The notes: generated from the letters alone by a model not told the origin. A stretch of 64,000 nucleotides of DNA from an uncultured Algibacter sp. (GCF_947487575.1 NZ_CANKXG010000001.1:186001-250000); one strand, 5' to 3'. Positions 1-8,689 are shown, counted from the first letter of the stretch. Program-made: numbers and translations.

Positions 1-322
1 CTTCATGTGGTACATCTTTAAGTAAATGAGGAAGTTTAATTTTTACAAAACGTTTCAAAGCTTCTAACGAAACTTCTCTATCCAAAACCTGTCTAGGTTT
101 CTCTGGTTTTCTAAGTTTTAATTCTTCAATTCCACTTAATATAGGTTCTAAATCACAATTATTTGCAATTGCCTTTCTAATTCTTGCTTTTGGTAATTGA
201 TACCAAGCAACCATAAACTTATTTGGCTGTTTTTGTTGTTTAATGATTCTTCTTTTACCAGCTTCAGTTGCCTTAGAAAAAGCAGCTAATTGATTAATCG
301 ATATTACATAATTACTTTTCAT
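1..322 (-). CDS. Hypothetical protein, C-terminus cut by window edge
   Basis: The reading frame is open from an ATG at 320-322 to the window edge, giving about 107 residues of an N-terminal part. It begins MKSNYVISINQLAAFS and is rich in Lys and Arg, with a run AGKRRIIKQQKQP and later KLRKPEKPRQ. There is no signal peptide or membrane segment. I do not recognise the family. The basic character would suit a nucleic-acid-binding protein, but that is only inference. The upstream 60 bases contain a long AT-rich inverted repeat that could be its control region. Confidence 0.6.
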   Translation of the reverse strand, partial: MKSNYVISINQLAAFSKATEAGKRRIIKQQKQPNKFMVAWYQLPKARIRKAIANNCDLEPILSGIEELKLRKPEKPRQVLDREVSLEALKRFVKIKLPHLLKDVPHE

Positions 323-342
323 ATTAAATTAAATTATTTCAG

Positions 343-438
343 AGTTATAATAAACTCTAGTTATTAACATTTTAAGAAAATAGTTGATAAATTATAAGAG
401 TCATAAAGTCTTATGTTATAAGCTTTAACAACTATTTC
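343..438. promoter_or_regulatory. AT-rich nested inverted repeats upstream of the truncated gene
   Basis: GAGTT and AACTC arms lie at about 343-358. Further on, AAATAGTTG and CAACTATTT (9-bp perfect arms) enclose about 40 bases that themselves contain smaller inverted arms (TTATAAG/CTTAT). The position just upstream of the gene starting at 322 suits an operator or a structured 5' leader. The function is unproven. Confidence 0.3.
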
Positions 439-469
439 TTTATTTATGGAAATATTTAACTTGGCAGAA

Positions 470-608
470 ATAATCTAATTTCGTTTCTTTGAAGAAGAAA
501 TGGGAGATTGATAAGTCTCTTATTTTGCTATTAATCTATTAAAATTCGGTGGTCAGCCAATTTATAGAAAAAATTATCAAGAGGGATATTTCCAGTATCC
601 CTTTTTTT
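470..608 (+). ncRNA. Candidate small RNA ending in an intrinsic terminator
   Basis: No ORF fits here. A stem GGGAGA/TCTCTT occurs near 510-530, and a GC-rich patch TCGGTGGTCAGCC stands out from the AT-rich background near 546-560. The segment ends with a GGGATA/TATCCC hairpin at about 582-602 followed by seven T, which looks like a rho-independent terminator for a plus-strand transcript. The promoter is weak (a TAATTTCG near-match near 475). No known RNA family was recognised. Confidence 0.4.
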
Positions 609-712
609 GTGTTTTTTATTATCTCTTTTTTTTAAATTATTTTATTAATTCAACTCTTTTAATATAAGTATCTCAATACATTTAACTTGTTGTATTATAA
701 TAACTATTCCAT

Positions 713-758
713 AAATTTTTTAAAAACCACCTCTATAGAGGTGGTTTTTAAAAAATTT
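713..758. terminator. 46-bp perfect palindrome, bidirectional terminator
   Basis: The 46 bases are a perfect inverted repeat: a stem core ACCACCTCTA/TAGAGGTGGT flanked by T and A runs on both sides. On the minus strand it lies downstream of nrdA and has a U tract, so it can end nrdBA transcription. On the plus strand it can also terminate. It lies about 70 bases beyond the nrdA stop. Confidence 0.7.
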
Positions 759-761
759 GGG

Positions 762-781
762 GTTCCCCCTTGCGGGGGAAC
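762..781. repeat. GC-rich hairpin GTTCCCCC-TTGC-GGGGGAAC
   Basis: This is a perfect 8-bp stem with a 4-base loop, unusually G+C rich for this genome. It has no adjacent T tract on either strand, so it is not a classical terminator by itself. It lies between the nrdA stop and the palindromic terminator and resembles a short interspersed palindromic repeat. Confidence 0.5.
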
Positions 782-826
782 AAACCCAATGGTAATGCTA
801 ATTATAATTTGCAAAATATAAAATTT

Positions 827-2623
827 TTACCCTTCGCAACTTGTACACTCTTTCTTTTGCTTAAACTTCTGTGCTGCATTCATACTGTGTTGGTAATACA
901 ATGATTTAACACCTAATTTCCATGCGTTAACATAAATTTTATTAATGTCTTTAACTGGCATATCTGGGTGTACCATAATGTTTAAGGATTGCCCCTGGTC
1001 TATATGGTTTTGCCTGTTTGCTGCCTGATAAATAATGGTCATTTGATCAATTTCAGAATATGTTTTAAATACATCTTTCTCATGCTCTGTAAGTCCTTCT
1101 AAATGTTGAACAGAGCCATCGTAATCACGAATACTTCTCCATATTTCTGGCGTATTCATTCCTTTTTCTTCTAAAAGCTCTAATAAAAAAGGATTCTTAA
1201 TAGTCGTTTTAATTTTTGCGATGTCCTTTACATAACTATTTGACCAAATTGGCTCAATACCTTGTGATACCTGCCCTAAAATAAAAGCAGATGATGTTGT
1301 TGGAGCTACAGCATTTAAAGTTGTATTACGTCTTCCGTAACCTTTTAAAACTTCTGGCTCTCCAAATAATTTTGCTAATTCTACAGACGCTTTGTTTGAT
1401 TTTTCTTGAATGGTTTTAAATATTTCACTATTTAAATTAAAAGCTTCTTGACTATCAAAACCTAGCATTTTAGATTGTAATAATGAGTGCCAACCTAATG
1501 CTCCCATTCCTAAAGCTCTATTTTCTTTCGAAAAATTATAGGCTTTCTCCATAAACATGAATGTTTGTCTATCATCACGATCTGTTGAGTCTCTATACAC
1601 TTCTAGTTTAGTGATAAATTCTTCTAAAACTGCATCTAGAAAATATACCATGGTTTCAACAGCATCGGTATCTTTCCATTTATCATAATGCAATAGATTT
1701 ATTGAAGATAATACACATACAAAAGACCATTTTTCATTTGTAGGCAACATAATTTCTGAACATAAATTACTTGCGTAGATTTCATGTTTTTTATCTTGGT
1801 AACAATCTGGCGCAGCATTATTCGCATTATCTCTAAAGAAAATATAAGGGTAGCCTATTTCTCCCCTACGTTGTAAAACTTTTGCCCAAATCGCTCTTTT
1901 ATCAGTATCACCATCAATCATTTCTTGCATCCACTCATTACCAACTGTAACACCATGTGTTAACTCTTGAATTGGATTACCTTCTGTTCCTATTTCTAAA
2001 AACTCATTTATATCATTATGCTCAATAGGCAAATACGGGGAAAAACGACCTCTTCTAACAGAACCTTGACTTACAACGTCTACCATTTTTTCAAACAGTT
2101 GCATAATATGAACTGCTCCTGACGATTCTCCATTATTTTTTACTGGAGCTCCTCTATGACGAAGTTTACCAAAATAACCAGAAGTACCACCTCCTAACTT
2201 AGACATCATACCTACTTCTGATTGTGTATAAAGGATATCTCCCATATCATCAGAAATATGCGAACCAAAACAACTAATTGGTAAACCACGTTTTTTACCA
2301 AAGTTAGACCAGACAGGTGAAGCTAATGAATAGTAACCCTCTGCCATATAGCCATAAAACTTATCTGCAAATCCATCTATTTTTAAGATTTTCTCTGCAT
2401 TGTTAGCTATTTCCCTGATACGTTCTTCGGGTGTTGTATCTTCTGTAAGATAACCCGATGCCAAAAATTGACGACTATGCTCTGTTAACCATTTTATTTC
2501 TGGTTCTGACTTTGCTTCTTTTATAGTCTCTTTTCTGGCTTTAATTAATTCATCGTGGTTAGAGGTTTTTGTTGCTTCTTGACTCAATTTTTGTTCAAGG
2601 TCTGGATTAATGTGGTTGCTCAT
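827..2623 (-). CDS. nrdA: Ribonucleoside-diphosphate reductase, alpha (catalytic) subunit, class I
   Basis: This is the catalytic subunit that reduces ribonucleotides to deoxyribonucleotides in the cytoplasm. At 598 aa it is much shorter than E. coli NrdA (761 aa) because it lacks the N-terminal ATP-cone. Catalytic residues are visible: C118 in PISCFGS, the N286-x-C288-x-E290 set in SNLCSEIML, and C303 as the redox partner. The C-terminus has the radical-transfer pair YY (LYYQHS) and a swinging-arm CxxC (ECTSCEG). nrdB lies 3 bases upstream on the same strand, so the two are one operon. Loss of the cone here is matched by a cone on NrdB. Confidence 0.97.
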   Translation of the reverse strand: MSNHINPDLEQKLSQEATKTSNHDELIKARKETIKEAKSEPEIKWLTEHSRQFLASGYLTEDTTPEERIREIANNAEKILKIDGFADKFYGYMAEGYYSLASPVWSNFGKKRGLPISCFGSHISDDMGDILYTQSEVGMMSKLGGGTSGYFGKLRHRGAPVKNNGESSGAVHIMQLFEKMVDVVSQGSVRRGRFSPYLPIEHNDINEFLEIGTEGNPIQELTHGVTVGNEWMQEMIDGDTDKRAIWAKVLQRRGEIGYPYIFFRDNANNAAPDCYQDKKHEIYASNLCSEIMLPTNEKWSFVCVLSSINLLHYDKWKDTDAVETMVYFLDAVLEEFITKLEVYRDSTDRDDRQTFMFMEKAYNFSKENRALGMGALGWHSLLQSKMLGFDSQEAFNLNSEIFKTIQEKSNKASVELAKLFGEPEVLKGYGRRNTTLNAVAPTTSSAFILGQVSQGIEPIWSNSYVKDIAKIKTTIKNPFLLELLEEKGMNTPEIWRSIRDYDGSVQHLEGLTEHEKDVFKTYSEIDQMTIIYQAANRQNHIDQGQSLNIMVHPDMPVKDINKIYVNAWKLGVKSLYYQHSMNAAQKFKQKKECTSCEG

Positions 2624-2626
2624 AGT

Positions 2627-3901
2627 TTAAAATAGGTCGTCACTGGTTATACTTTTTGTTCTTTTACTATAGTTGATGGAACGTTTCACGAAAAAATCTC
2701 CATGTTTTGTTCCTATAATTTCATCATCGAACCATTCGGTTTGTGCTATTAATGATTCGTTAACTTCAAATACTTTTTCAATGCCAATACTTTCTAAAGA
2801 ATTATTAAATCTATTTTTCAAAAATTCATTAATAACCTCTTTTGGTAAGAAATCTAGTTCTCCTGCTTCAAAAATCCAATCGACAAGTTTGCTTTCAGAC
2901 TTAAAAGCTTCTCTACACAATTCTCTTACTACAATACTATGTTCTTCATCAAACCAAGTTGGGTTTTCATCCTTAATAATTCTAATAATATCAATTCCAA
3001 AATCTCCATGAATTTGCTCTTCTTTAGAAGTTGCCTCAACAACATTCGAAACACCTTTAAGCATGTTTTTATGCTTATTGAAAGCCATGATTATTAAAAA
3101 CTGAGAAAACAAAGACACATGTTCTATAAAAAGCGAAAACAATAAAATAGATTCTGAATACTCCTTATTATCCTCACTTTTAGCATTTTTCAAAGCTGTT
3201 TCTAAATAATGAACACGTCTCATTATTACAGGTTTTTTCTTTAAGTTTTTAAACTCATTATTAAGACCTAGTATTTCTAATAAGTGAGAATAGGCATCGT
3301 GGTGACGTACTTCACTTTCTGCAAATGTGGCACCTACAGATCCTATTTCTGGTTTTGGCATTTTATGATAAATGTCTCCCCAAAATGATTTAACGGCAAC
3401 TTCAATTTGCGAAATAGCAAGCATTGTATTTTTTATAGCATTTTGCTCGACTATAGTAAGTCTTGTTTTAAAATCTTGAATATCGCTCGTAAAATTAAAT
3501 TCTGAATGAATCCAATACGAATGTCTTATCGCATCTACATACTCATAAAGCGCAGGGTATTCGTAAGGTTTTAAATTTATACGTTTTTCAAAAATGTTTG
3601 TTTTTCTACTTCTTGCCTGCTCGTCTCTATATAAAATGTATGCTTTTGCTACACTAGGAAAAGAGCTTACCATTAGTTTTTCTTCTACAAGATCTTGCAC
3701 TTCTTCTACCGTAGGCAAATATTTATGATCTTGTCCTTTTCGTTCTAACAAGGTTTTCAAAACATCTACAGAAATTGTATTTGCATCTTCTTTTGTACCA
3801 TTCCCAACAGAAAGCATTGCTTTTTCAATGGCATTAGAAATTTTATTTAAAACAAACGGGCTTGTTTCATAATCTCTTTTTATAATCTGAGTGATTTCCA
3901 T
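2627..3901 (-). CDS. nrdB: Ribonucleotide reductase beta subunit with N-terminal ATP-cone
   Basis: This is the radical-generating dimetal subunit. Residues 1-95 are an ATP-cone (KRDYETSPF, NKISNAIEKAM, VEEVQDLVEEKL, AYILYRDEQ), a domain normally found on NrdA. The ferritin-like part follows. By alignment with E. coli NrdB the metal ligands are E167, E197, H200, E260, E295 and H298, with Y204 at the radical-tyrosine position. At 424 aa it exceeds the usual 340-375. The same architecture is established for the NrdB of Leeuwenhoekiella blandensis, where dATP binding to the beta-subunit cone causes inhibitory tetramerisation. It is the first gene of the nrdBA operon. Confidence 0.96.
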   Translation of the reverse strand: MEITQIIKRDYETSPFVLNKISNAIEKAMLSVGNGTKEDANTISVDVLKTLLERKGQDHKYLPTVEEVQDLVEEKLMVSSFPSVAKAYILYRDEQARSRKTNIFEKRINLKPYEYPALYEYVDAIRHSYWIHSEFNFTSDIQDFKTRLTIVEQNAIKNTMLAISQIEVAVKSFWGDIYHKMPKPEIGSVGATFAESEVRHHDAYSHLLEILGLNNEFKNLKKKPVIMRRVHYLETALKNAKSEDNKEYSESILLFSLFIEHVSLFSQFLIIMAFNKHKNMLKGVSNVVEATSKEEQIHGDFGIDIIRIIKDENPTWFDEEHSIVVRELCREAFKSESKLVDWIFEAGELDFLPKEVINEFLKNRFNNSLESIGIEKVFEVNESLIAQTEWFDDEIIGTKHGDFFVKRSINYSKRTKSITSDDLF

Positions 3902-4051
3902 AAAAATTTTAATTTAAAAGATTAAATATTCATTAGAATATTAGTGCTATTTCTAAATTTATTCAGTAATCTCCGTAAAACTGGTTATAATTCCCTTTGA
4001 AAAAAGGTAAAATGAAAAAAAAATTGATATTTTATTTTTCAGAATGAAAAA

Positions 4052-4080
4052 CAAAAATAGATTCTGTTTTTTGTTCTCAA
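4052..4080 (-). promoter_or_regulatory. Predicted nrdBA promoter (TTG-N18-TAnnTTTG)
   Basis: Read on the minus strand, TTG at 4080-4078 and TATTTTTG at 4059-4052 are separated by 18 bases, matching the Bacteroidota sigma-A consensus. Transcription would start near 4045, leaving a leader of about 140 bases before nrdB. The rest of 3902-4308 is AT-rich. I see no ORF, and no NrdR box. Confidence 0.5.
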
Positions 4081-4308
4081 CAAAGATTGCAAAATGATTA
4101 ACACGATTTAAGAAACTCAATGAAACCTTTTCAACAAGTTTTTAACAATGCAAAATCTTAAACAAAAAAAATGACTTACCAAAATACAAAACACATTGTA
4201 TTGATAATCAATTGTTTATGGTTAAAATACTAGAATCTCAAAAGGAATTCAAATAAAAGATTTACATGCCTCTCAAGCCTTATTTTTACAGCTAGTAAGC
4301 GTAGTTTT

Positions 4309-4872
4309 TTAAAAGTTTTTAGCAACTTTTTCTAGTTCCATATACCAATCTTCACCAAACTTTCTTATGAGCGCTTCTTTTACAAATTTGTAGATAGGAA
4401 TTTGTAATTCTTTTCCAAGAGCGCATGCATCATCACAAATTTGCCATTTGTGGTAGTTAACTGCAGAAAACTCACTATAATCTTGAACCCGAACTGGATA
4501 TAAATGACATGAAATTGGTTTTTTCCATGACACTTCGCCCTGATTATAAGCTTCTTCAATACCGCAAAGCGCCACTTTTTTATCATCAAAAATAACGTAG
4601 GCACAATCGGCTCCATTAATTAATGGTGTTTCTAATTCACCGTCATCAGTGGTAATAAATGTACCCTGAGATTCAATAACATCAATACCTTCTTGACGTA
4701 AAAAAGGCTTCACTTTAGGATAAATGGCTTTTAGAATTTCTGCTTCATCGGCATCAAGAGGAGCACCAGCATCTCCATCAATACAACACGCACCTTTGCA
4801 TGCCGATAGATTGCACATAAAATCCTTTTCAATAATGTCTTCAGACACTATAGTCTTACCTAACTGAAACAT
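4309..4872 (-). CDS. DUF3109 family cysteine-rich protein
   Basis: The product is 187 aa when started at the ATG at 4872 (MFQLGKTIVSED). A longer frame reaches 4908, but a TATTTTTG promoter element at 4903-4896 lies inside that extension, so the shorter start is preferred. The protein is cysteine-rich: LSACKGACCIDGDAGAP, ADCAY, ALCGIE, SCHLYPVRV and CDDACALG. This pattern is characteristic of DUF3109, which may bind metal or an Fe-S cluster. The biochemical role is unknown. It is transcribed alone. Confidence 0.85.
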   Translation of the reverse strand: MFQLGKTIVSEDIIEKDFMCNLSACKGACCIDGDAGAPLDADEAEILKAIYPKVKPFLRQEGIDVIESQGTFITTDDGELETPLINGADCAYVIFDDKKVALCGIEEAYNQGEVSWKKPISCHLYPVRVQDYSEFSAVNYHKWQICDDACALGKELQIPIYKFVKEALIRKFGEDWYMELEKVAKNF

Positions 4873-4895
4873 AACATTTCTATTAAAATAGTTTA

Positions 4896-4903
4896 CAAAA
4901 ATA
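4896..4903 (-). promoter_or_regulatory. Predicted -7 element for the DUF3109 gene
   Basis: The minus strand reads TATTTTTG, a match to TAnnTTTG, about 24 bases before the ATG at 4872. No clear -33 TTG at ideal spacing was found. Its position decides the start codon of the DUF3109 gene. Confidence 0.35.
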
Positions 4904-4999
4904 GACAAACTTTGCCTTTAATTTTTAAGATAATTAGTTATTAATACTATATTTTTGTGGAAAACCAAGGATTCCCTAAAACTGGATTTCTTAATTTTA

Positions 5000-5030
5000 G
5001 GTTTCCGTATTCACGAGAATGACAATTCAA
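5000..5030 (+). repeat. Short interspersed repeat (GGTTTCCG...GAGAATGACAATTC)
   Basis: This has the GGTTTCCGTATTCACGAGAA-TGACAATTCAA layout, a loose inverted structure. A diverged relative lies at 5976-6007. Both are intergenic. The type resembles short dispersed repeats that I recall from many flavobacterial genomes, but copy number cannot be measured here. Confidence 0.4.
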
Positions 5031-5082
5031 TAGGGGGTACAAAAATTTGCAAGACCTTTTTCTAATATAAAATGTTCTAATT

Positions 5083-5670
5083 ATGCAGTTCAATTTTAAA
5101 GAAATATTCACAGTTTTCATGGTATTGTTTGCAGTAATAGATATTGTTGGTAATATCCCAATTGTAATTGATTTAAGAAAAAAAGCTGGGCATATTCAAA
5201 GTGAAAAAGCCTCTTTAATAGCAGGAATTATTTTGATTATATTTCTATTTTTAGGCAAAAGCATATTGAATCTTATTGGTATTGATGTAAACTCATTTGC
5301 TGTAGCAGGTGCTTTTATTTTATTTTTTATAGCCTTAGAGATGATTTTAGGTATTACACTTTACAAACAGGACGAAAACACTTCCATGACAACTGCTGTT
5401 TTTCCTTTAGCATTTCCGCTTATTGCTGGACCAGGAAGTTTAACAACTTTATTATCTTTAAGAGCAGAGTTTAGCATAGAAAACATTATTGTTGCTGTTT
5501 TAATGAATGTAATTATTATTTACATAGTACTTAAAACATCTTCTAGAATTGAACGTTTTCTAGGTGCAAATGGTATTAACATTGTCCGAAAGGTATTCGG
5601 TGTTATTTTATTGGCTATTGCTGTAAAGTTATTTGCACACAATATAAAAGCATTGTTTGACATAGTATAA
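5083..5670 (+). CDS. MarC family integral membrane protein
   Basis: The 195-aa inner-membrane protein has about six hydrophobic segments. The MarC (UPF0056) signature is seen in FTVFMVLFAVIDIVGNIP near the N-terminus and AFPLIAGPGSLTTLL in the middle. Despite the name, MarC proteins are not proven antibiotic-resistance factors, and transport activity is unconfirmed for the family. A small membrane protein follows 51 bases downstream on the same strand and may be co-transcribed. Confidence 0.88.
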   Translation: MQFNFKEIFTVFMVLFAVIDIVGNIPIVIDLRKKAGHIQSEKASLIAGIILIIFLFLGKSILNLIGIDVNSFAVAGAFILFFIALEMILGITLYKQDENTSMTTAVFPLAFPLIAGPGSLTTLLSLRAEFSIENIIVAVLMNVIIIYIVLKTSSRIERFLGANGINIVRKVFGVILLAIAVKLFAHNIKALFDIV

Positions 5671-5721
5671 AGCCAATAATTGCATTTGGCAAAAAACACC
5701 ATCTAAAAACATTAAAAAAAT

Positions 5722-5925
5722 ATGAAAATTTTTACCATAATTCTTAGTGTAATTGCTTTAGGTTTAATCATTTTTAATTTTACTCAAGTTAATTTTGATG
5801 CTCCTTTTGAGGGCGATAGTATTATTGCTATAATTACCATTTTAGCTTCACTTTGTGTAATAGTTATGATGGCTATTTTAAGAACCTCAAAACGTATTGA
5901 GGAAAAAGTAAAAGGACGCAAATAA
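5722..5925 (+). CDS. Small membrane protein, 67 aa, unknown function
   Basis: Two hydrophobic stretches (residues about 3-22 and 34-53) flank a short acidic loop (DAPFEGDS), and the C-terminus is basic (RTSKRIEEKVKGRK). The arrangement suggests a two-helix membrane protein with a cytoplasmic tail. It follows the marC-like gene closely in the same direction. Short dispersed repeats follow. I recognise no named family. Confidence 0.65.
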   Translation: MKIFTIILSVIALGLIIFNFTQVNFDAPFEGDSIIAIITILASLCVIVMMAILRTSKRIEEKVKGRK

Positions 5926-5975
5926 AAAAATTGAAATTTTACTTAAAAAGGGTAACAGTAAAATTCTTTATTTTA

Positions 5976-6048
5976 GATTCTCGCTTTTAAGGGAATAATA
6001 ATTTCAATGATAACCCCGAGGCAAAACCTCGAAGAATACTTTTTTTTA
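5976..6048 (+). repeat. Diverged interspersed repeat plus CGAGG-CAAAA-CCTCG hairpin
   Basis: 5976-6007 resembles the repeat at 5000-5030. Directly after it, CGAGG (6017-6021) and CCTCG (6027-6031) form a hairpin, followed eight bases later by a run of T (6040-6047). The hairpin lies just upstream of the ATG at 6055. It may act as a leader or attenuator or be a repeat insertion. The 16 extra codons that could be read from 6007 are repeat-derived. Confidence 0.4.
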
Positions 6049-6054
6049 ATAATT

Positions 6055-6663
6055 ATGTATGATGCTTTAATTATTGGTGGTGGTGCAGCAGGTATGTCTT
6101 GCGCACTGGTTTTAGGTTCTGCTAAACCAAAAGCCTTTGCTACAAACAAAGTTATTGGTATTATTACGCATCAAAAAACATCTCATTTACAAACGGCTTT
6201 ATTCAATAATGTTTTAGGATTAGCTCCAGGAACTACTGGCACTTCTATTTTAGAAAACGGAAAAAAACAGCTTTCAAATTTATATCCTCATATTGAACAA
6301 ATTAAAAATGAAAAAGTTTTAGAGGTTTCAAAAAGTGATAATTATTTTGAAGTTAGAACAAACAAAAATACGTATCAATCTAAAATTGTGATAATTGCTG
6401 TTGGATACACCAATTTAATGACCATAAAAGGTTTAGAACAATACATTGAACCACACCCAAGAGCCGCTATTGAAAAGCATCGTATTTGGTTAAAAAACAC
6501 AGACCACCTTATTGAAAAAAATTTATATGTTACTGGTACTTTAGCTGGGTGGCGCAGTCAGTTTTCAATGGCCTCTGGTAGTGGTGCGCATGTGGCAACT
6601 GATATTTTAACGCTTTGGAATGGTGGAAAACATACTAAAGTGCATGATAAAATTGATATTTAG
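6055..6663 (+). CDS. Thioredoxin-reductase-like FAD/NAD(P) oxidoreductase, short form
   Basis: The start was placed at the ATG at 6055 (MYDALIIGGGAAGMSCALVL), because the dinucleotide-binding motif GGGAAG normally begins within ten residues of the N-terminus. The 16 codons before it come from a repeat. The product is 202 aa, shorter than thioredoxin reductase (about 310), and has no CxxC. The FAD-binding C-terminal motif is present (YVTGTLAGWRSQFSMASGSG). The substrate is unknown. The 3' end overlaps the convergent protease gene by 4 bases, so there is no separate terminator. Confidence 0.75.
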   Translation: MYDALIIGGGAAGMSCALVLGSAKPKAFATNKVIGIITHQKTSHLQTALFNNVLGLAPGTTGTSILENGKKQLSNLYPHIEQIKNEKVLEVSKSDNYFEVRTNKNTYQSKIVIIAVGYTNLMTIKGLEQYIEPHPRAAIEKHRIWLKNTDHLIEKNLYVTGTLAGWRSQFSMASGSGAHVATDILTLWNGGKHTKVHDKIDI

Positions 6664-8258
6664 TCTAATTCATTCCCATCACTCAACTTAATAACCTCAT
6701 CAATCATAATATCTCTCTGATTGAAAACTTCCTCAAAAGCGCCAATACCAAAAAGCTGATCGGCAAGCGTGGCTTTTATGTATTGTTTTACTTCATTATG
6801 ATAGGCCACAAAAGTAACTTTAGAATCTGTACGTAAGTTTAAATAATCTTGAAAAGCAAAAACTAAGTCGTCTCCTACTTCAAAGGAGTCTATAAAATCT
6901 TGTCTTGTTGTATTATCATAAAGATGTCGGTCTTTTTCTAACTCTTCAAATACAAAATTTCCAAAAAACCCTCGACGCTGTAAAAAGGATAAAGTTTCGT
7001 TTTGCATACTATTATCAATAGGCACAAAAACATCAGGAATTATACCGCCGCCGCCGTAAACAATTTTGCCCTTAGGCGTAGTAAATTTTAACGAGTCATC
7101 TACTTTTATTTTTTCTGGATCTAAAAGTTCTCCGCTATTTAACCTATCCAAATACTCATCGTAATAATCTTTATTACCGTTAGTATATGGGCGCTGAATT
7201 GAACGTCCTGTTGGGGTGTAATAACGAGATACCGTTAAGCGCACCGCACTACCATCGCCTAAATCCATTTCGCGCTGTACGAGTCCCTTCCCATAAGAAC
7301 GCCTTCCAACAATAGTCCCTTTATCGTTATCTTGTAATGCACCTGCAACAATCTCACTTGCCGATGCCGAGTTTTCATCAATAAGCACATATACTTTACC
7401 TTTTTCAAAATCACCTTTGCTTGTAGCAAAACTTTTTTCGACATCACCTCTTTTATTTTTTGTAAACAAAATAAGCTTGTCATCTTCAAGAAACTCATCT
7501 ACAATTTGTTCTGCAATACCTAAAAATCCACCAGGGTTATCTCGTAAATCTAAAGCAACTTCGGTAGCACCTAAAGCCTCTAACTTTTCAATACCTGCTT
7601 TAAATTCTTTGTACGTAGATTCTGCAAAACGGTTAATCTTTATATAACCTAATTTTTCCGTTAACATATAAGCTGCATCAACACTTTTAATAGGAATTTC
7701 TCCTCGCTTTACTGTAAAATCCAAAAGTTTAGGTTCACCTCTTCTATATACTTTTAACTTCACTTTAGAATTTATGGCGCCTTTTAATTTCTTAATAATT
7801 TCGCCATCTTTTAAATGGCTTCCATATAAAGAATCGCCATTGGCCATAATAATTCTATCACCACCTTTAATACCTGCTTTTGCACTTGGCCCGTTTTCTA
7901 TAGCACGAATAACCGCTATAGTATCTTTATAAGTGTAAAAACTCACGCCAATACCAACAAAATCACCTTTCATTTCTTCGGCAACACGAGCCATATCCTT
8001 TTTAGGAATGTAAACCGAGTGCGGATCTAGGTTTTCTAAAATACCATTTACGGTAACATCAACAATACTATCTGTATCAATATCATCAACATAATCATAC
8101 TCGATGTAATCTATTAGTCTGTTGAGTTTATCTTTTTTGCTATTTGTAGAAAATAATCGGTCTGATGAATCGTTAAAATCTAACTTTCCGCCAATAAAAA
8201 TACCGGCTGCGATAGCAACACCTAAAACTAATGGTAAATATTTTTTTTGATATGGCAT
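6660..8258 (-). CDS. S41 family carboxyl-terminal processing protease
   Basis: The 532-aa periplasmic protease has an N-terminal signal anchor (residues about 8-24) and a PDZ domain (about 90-175, with GIGVSF and AGIKGGDRI). The S41 catalytic domain follows, with S299 in NSASASEI and K324 in RSYGKG, 25 residues apart as in E. coli Prc (S430/K455). A C-terminal extension of about 150 residues follows. The family cleaves the C-termini of periplasmic proteins. Its start overlaps the stop of the dCMP deaminase gene by one base, so the two are translationally coupled. Confidence 0.95.
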   Translation of the reverse strand: MPYQKKYLPLVLGVAIAAGIFIGGKLDFNDSSDRLFSTNSKKDKLNRLIDYIEYDYVDDIDTDSIVDVTVNGILENLDPHSVYIPKKDMARVAEEMKGDFVGIGVSFYTYKDTIAVIRAIENGPSAKAGIKGGDRIIMANGDSLYGSHLKDGEIIKKLKGAINSKVKLKVYRRGEPKLLDFTVKRGEIPIKSVDAAYMLTEKLGYIKINRFAESTYKEFKAGIEKLEALGATEVALDLRDNPGGFLGIAEQIVDEFLEDDKLILFTKNKRGDVEKSFATSKGDFEKGKVYVLIDENSASASEIVAGALQDNDKGTIVGRRSYGKGLVQREMDLGDGSAVRLTVSRYYTPTGRSIQRPYTNGNKDYYDEYLDRLNSGELLDPEKIKVDDSLKFTTPKGKIVYGGGGIIPDVFVPIDNSMQNETLSFLQRRGFFGNFVFEELEKDRHLYDNTTRQDFIDSFEVGDDLVFAFQDYLNLRTDSKVTFVAYHNEVKQYIKATLADQLFGIGAFEEVFNQRDIMIDEVIKLSDGNELD

Positions 8259-8689
8259 TATGCTTTTAAATCTTCAATAAGTTCCAATTCTATTCCTGCT
8301 TTTTCTAGAAATTTCAATCCAGAATCATCTTTATATGCGTTATTATAAACCACTTTTACAATACCAGCTTGGTGAATTAATTTACTACACTCCTTACATG
8401 GCGACATGGTTATATAAAGCGTAGCACCTTTGCAGGATTGTGTAGATGCGGCTACTTTTAAAATAGCATTAGCCTCTGCATGCAAAACATACCATTTGGT
8501 GTAACCCTCTTCGTCTTCACAAAAATTCTCGAAACCCGAAGGTGTACCATTATAACCATCAGAAATTATCATCCTATCCTTAACGATAATGGCACCTACT
8601 TGCTTGCGTTTACAATACGAAAGCTTACCCCATTCTTGCGCTATACGCAGATACGCCTTATCATATTTTAACTGTTTGTTGTCTGGCAT
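8258..8689 (-). CDS. dCMP deaminase / ComEB-type cytidine deaminase
   Basis: The 143-aa cytoplasmic zinc enzyme should convert dCMP to dUMP, feeding dTMP synthesis. The zinc and catalytic signature is complete: H70-A-E72 and P97-C98-x-x-C101 (LHAEANAI, MSPCKECS). Substrate recognition is suggested by GYNGTPSGFEN. Length fits the family. It is the upstream gene of a two-gene unit with the S41 protease, with a one-base overlap. That pairing looks like operon economy rather than shared function. Confidence 0.93.
   Translation of the reverse strand: MPDNKQLKYDKAYLRIAQEWGKLSYCKRKQVGAIIVKDRMIISDGYNGTPSGFENFCEDEEGYTKWYVLHAEANAILKVAASTQSCKGATLYITMSPCKECSKLIHQAGIVKVVYNNAYKDDSGLKFLEKAGIELELIEDLKA

Noticed and set aside
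762-781. GC-rich hairpin as the nrdA terminator
   Set aside because: No T tract follows on the minus strand. The adjacent 46-bp palindrome is the better terminator.
3902-4308. Riboswitch upstream of nrdBA
   Set aside because: Class I enzymes do not need a cobalamin switch. The leader is AT-rich with no recognisable aptamer core.
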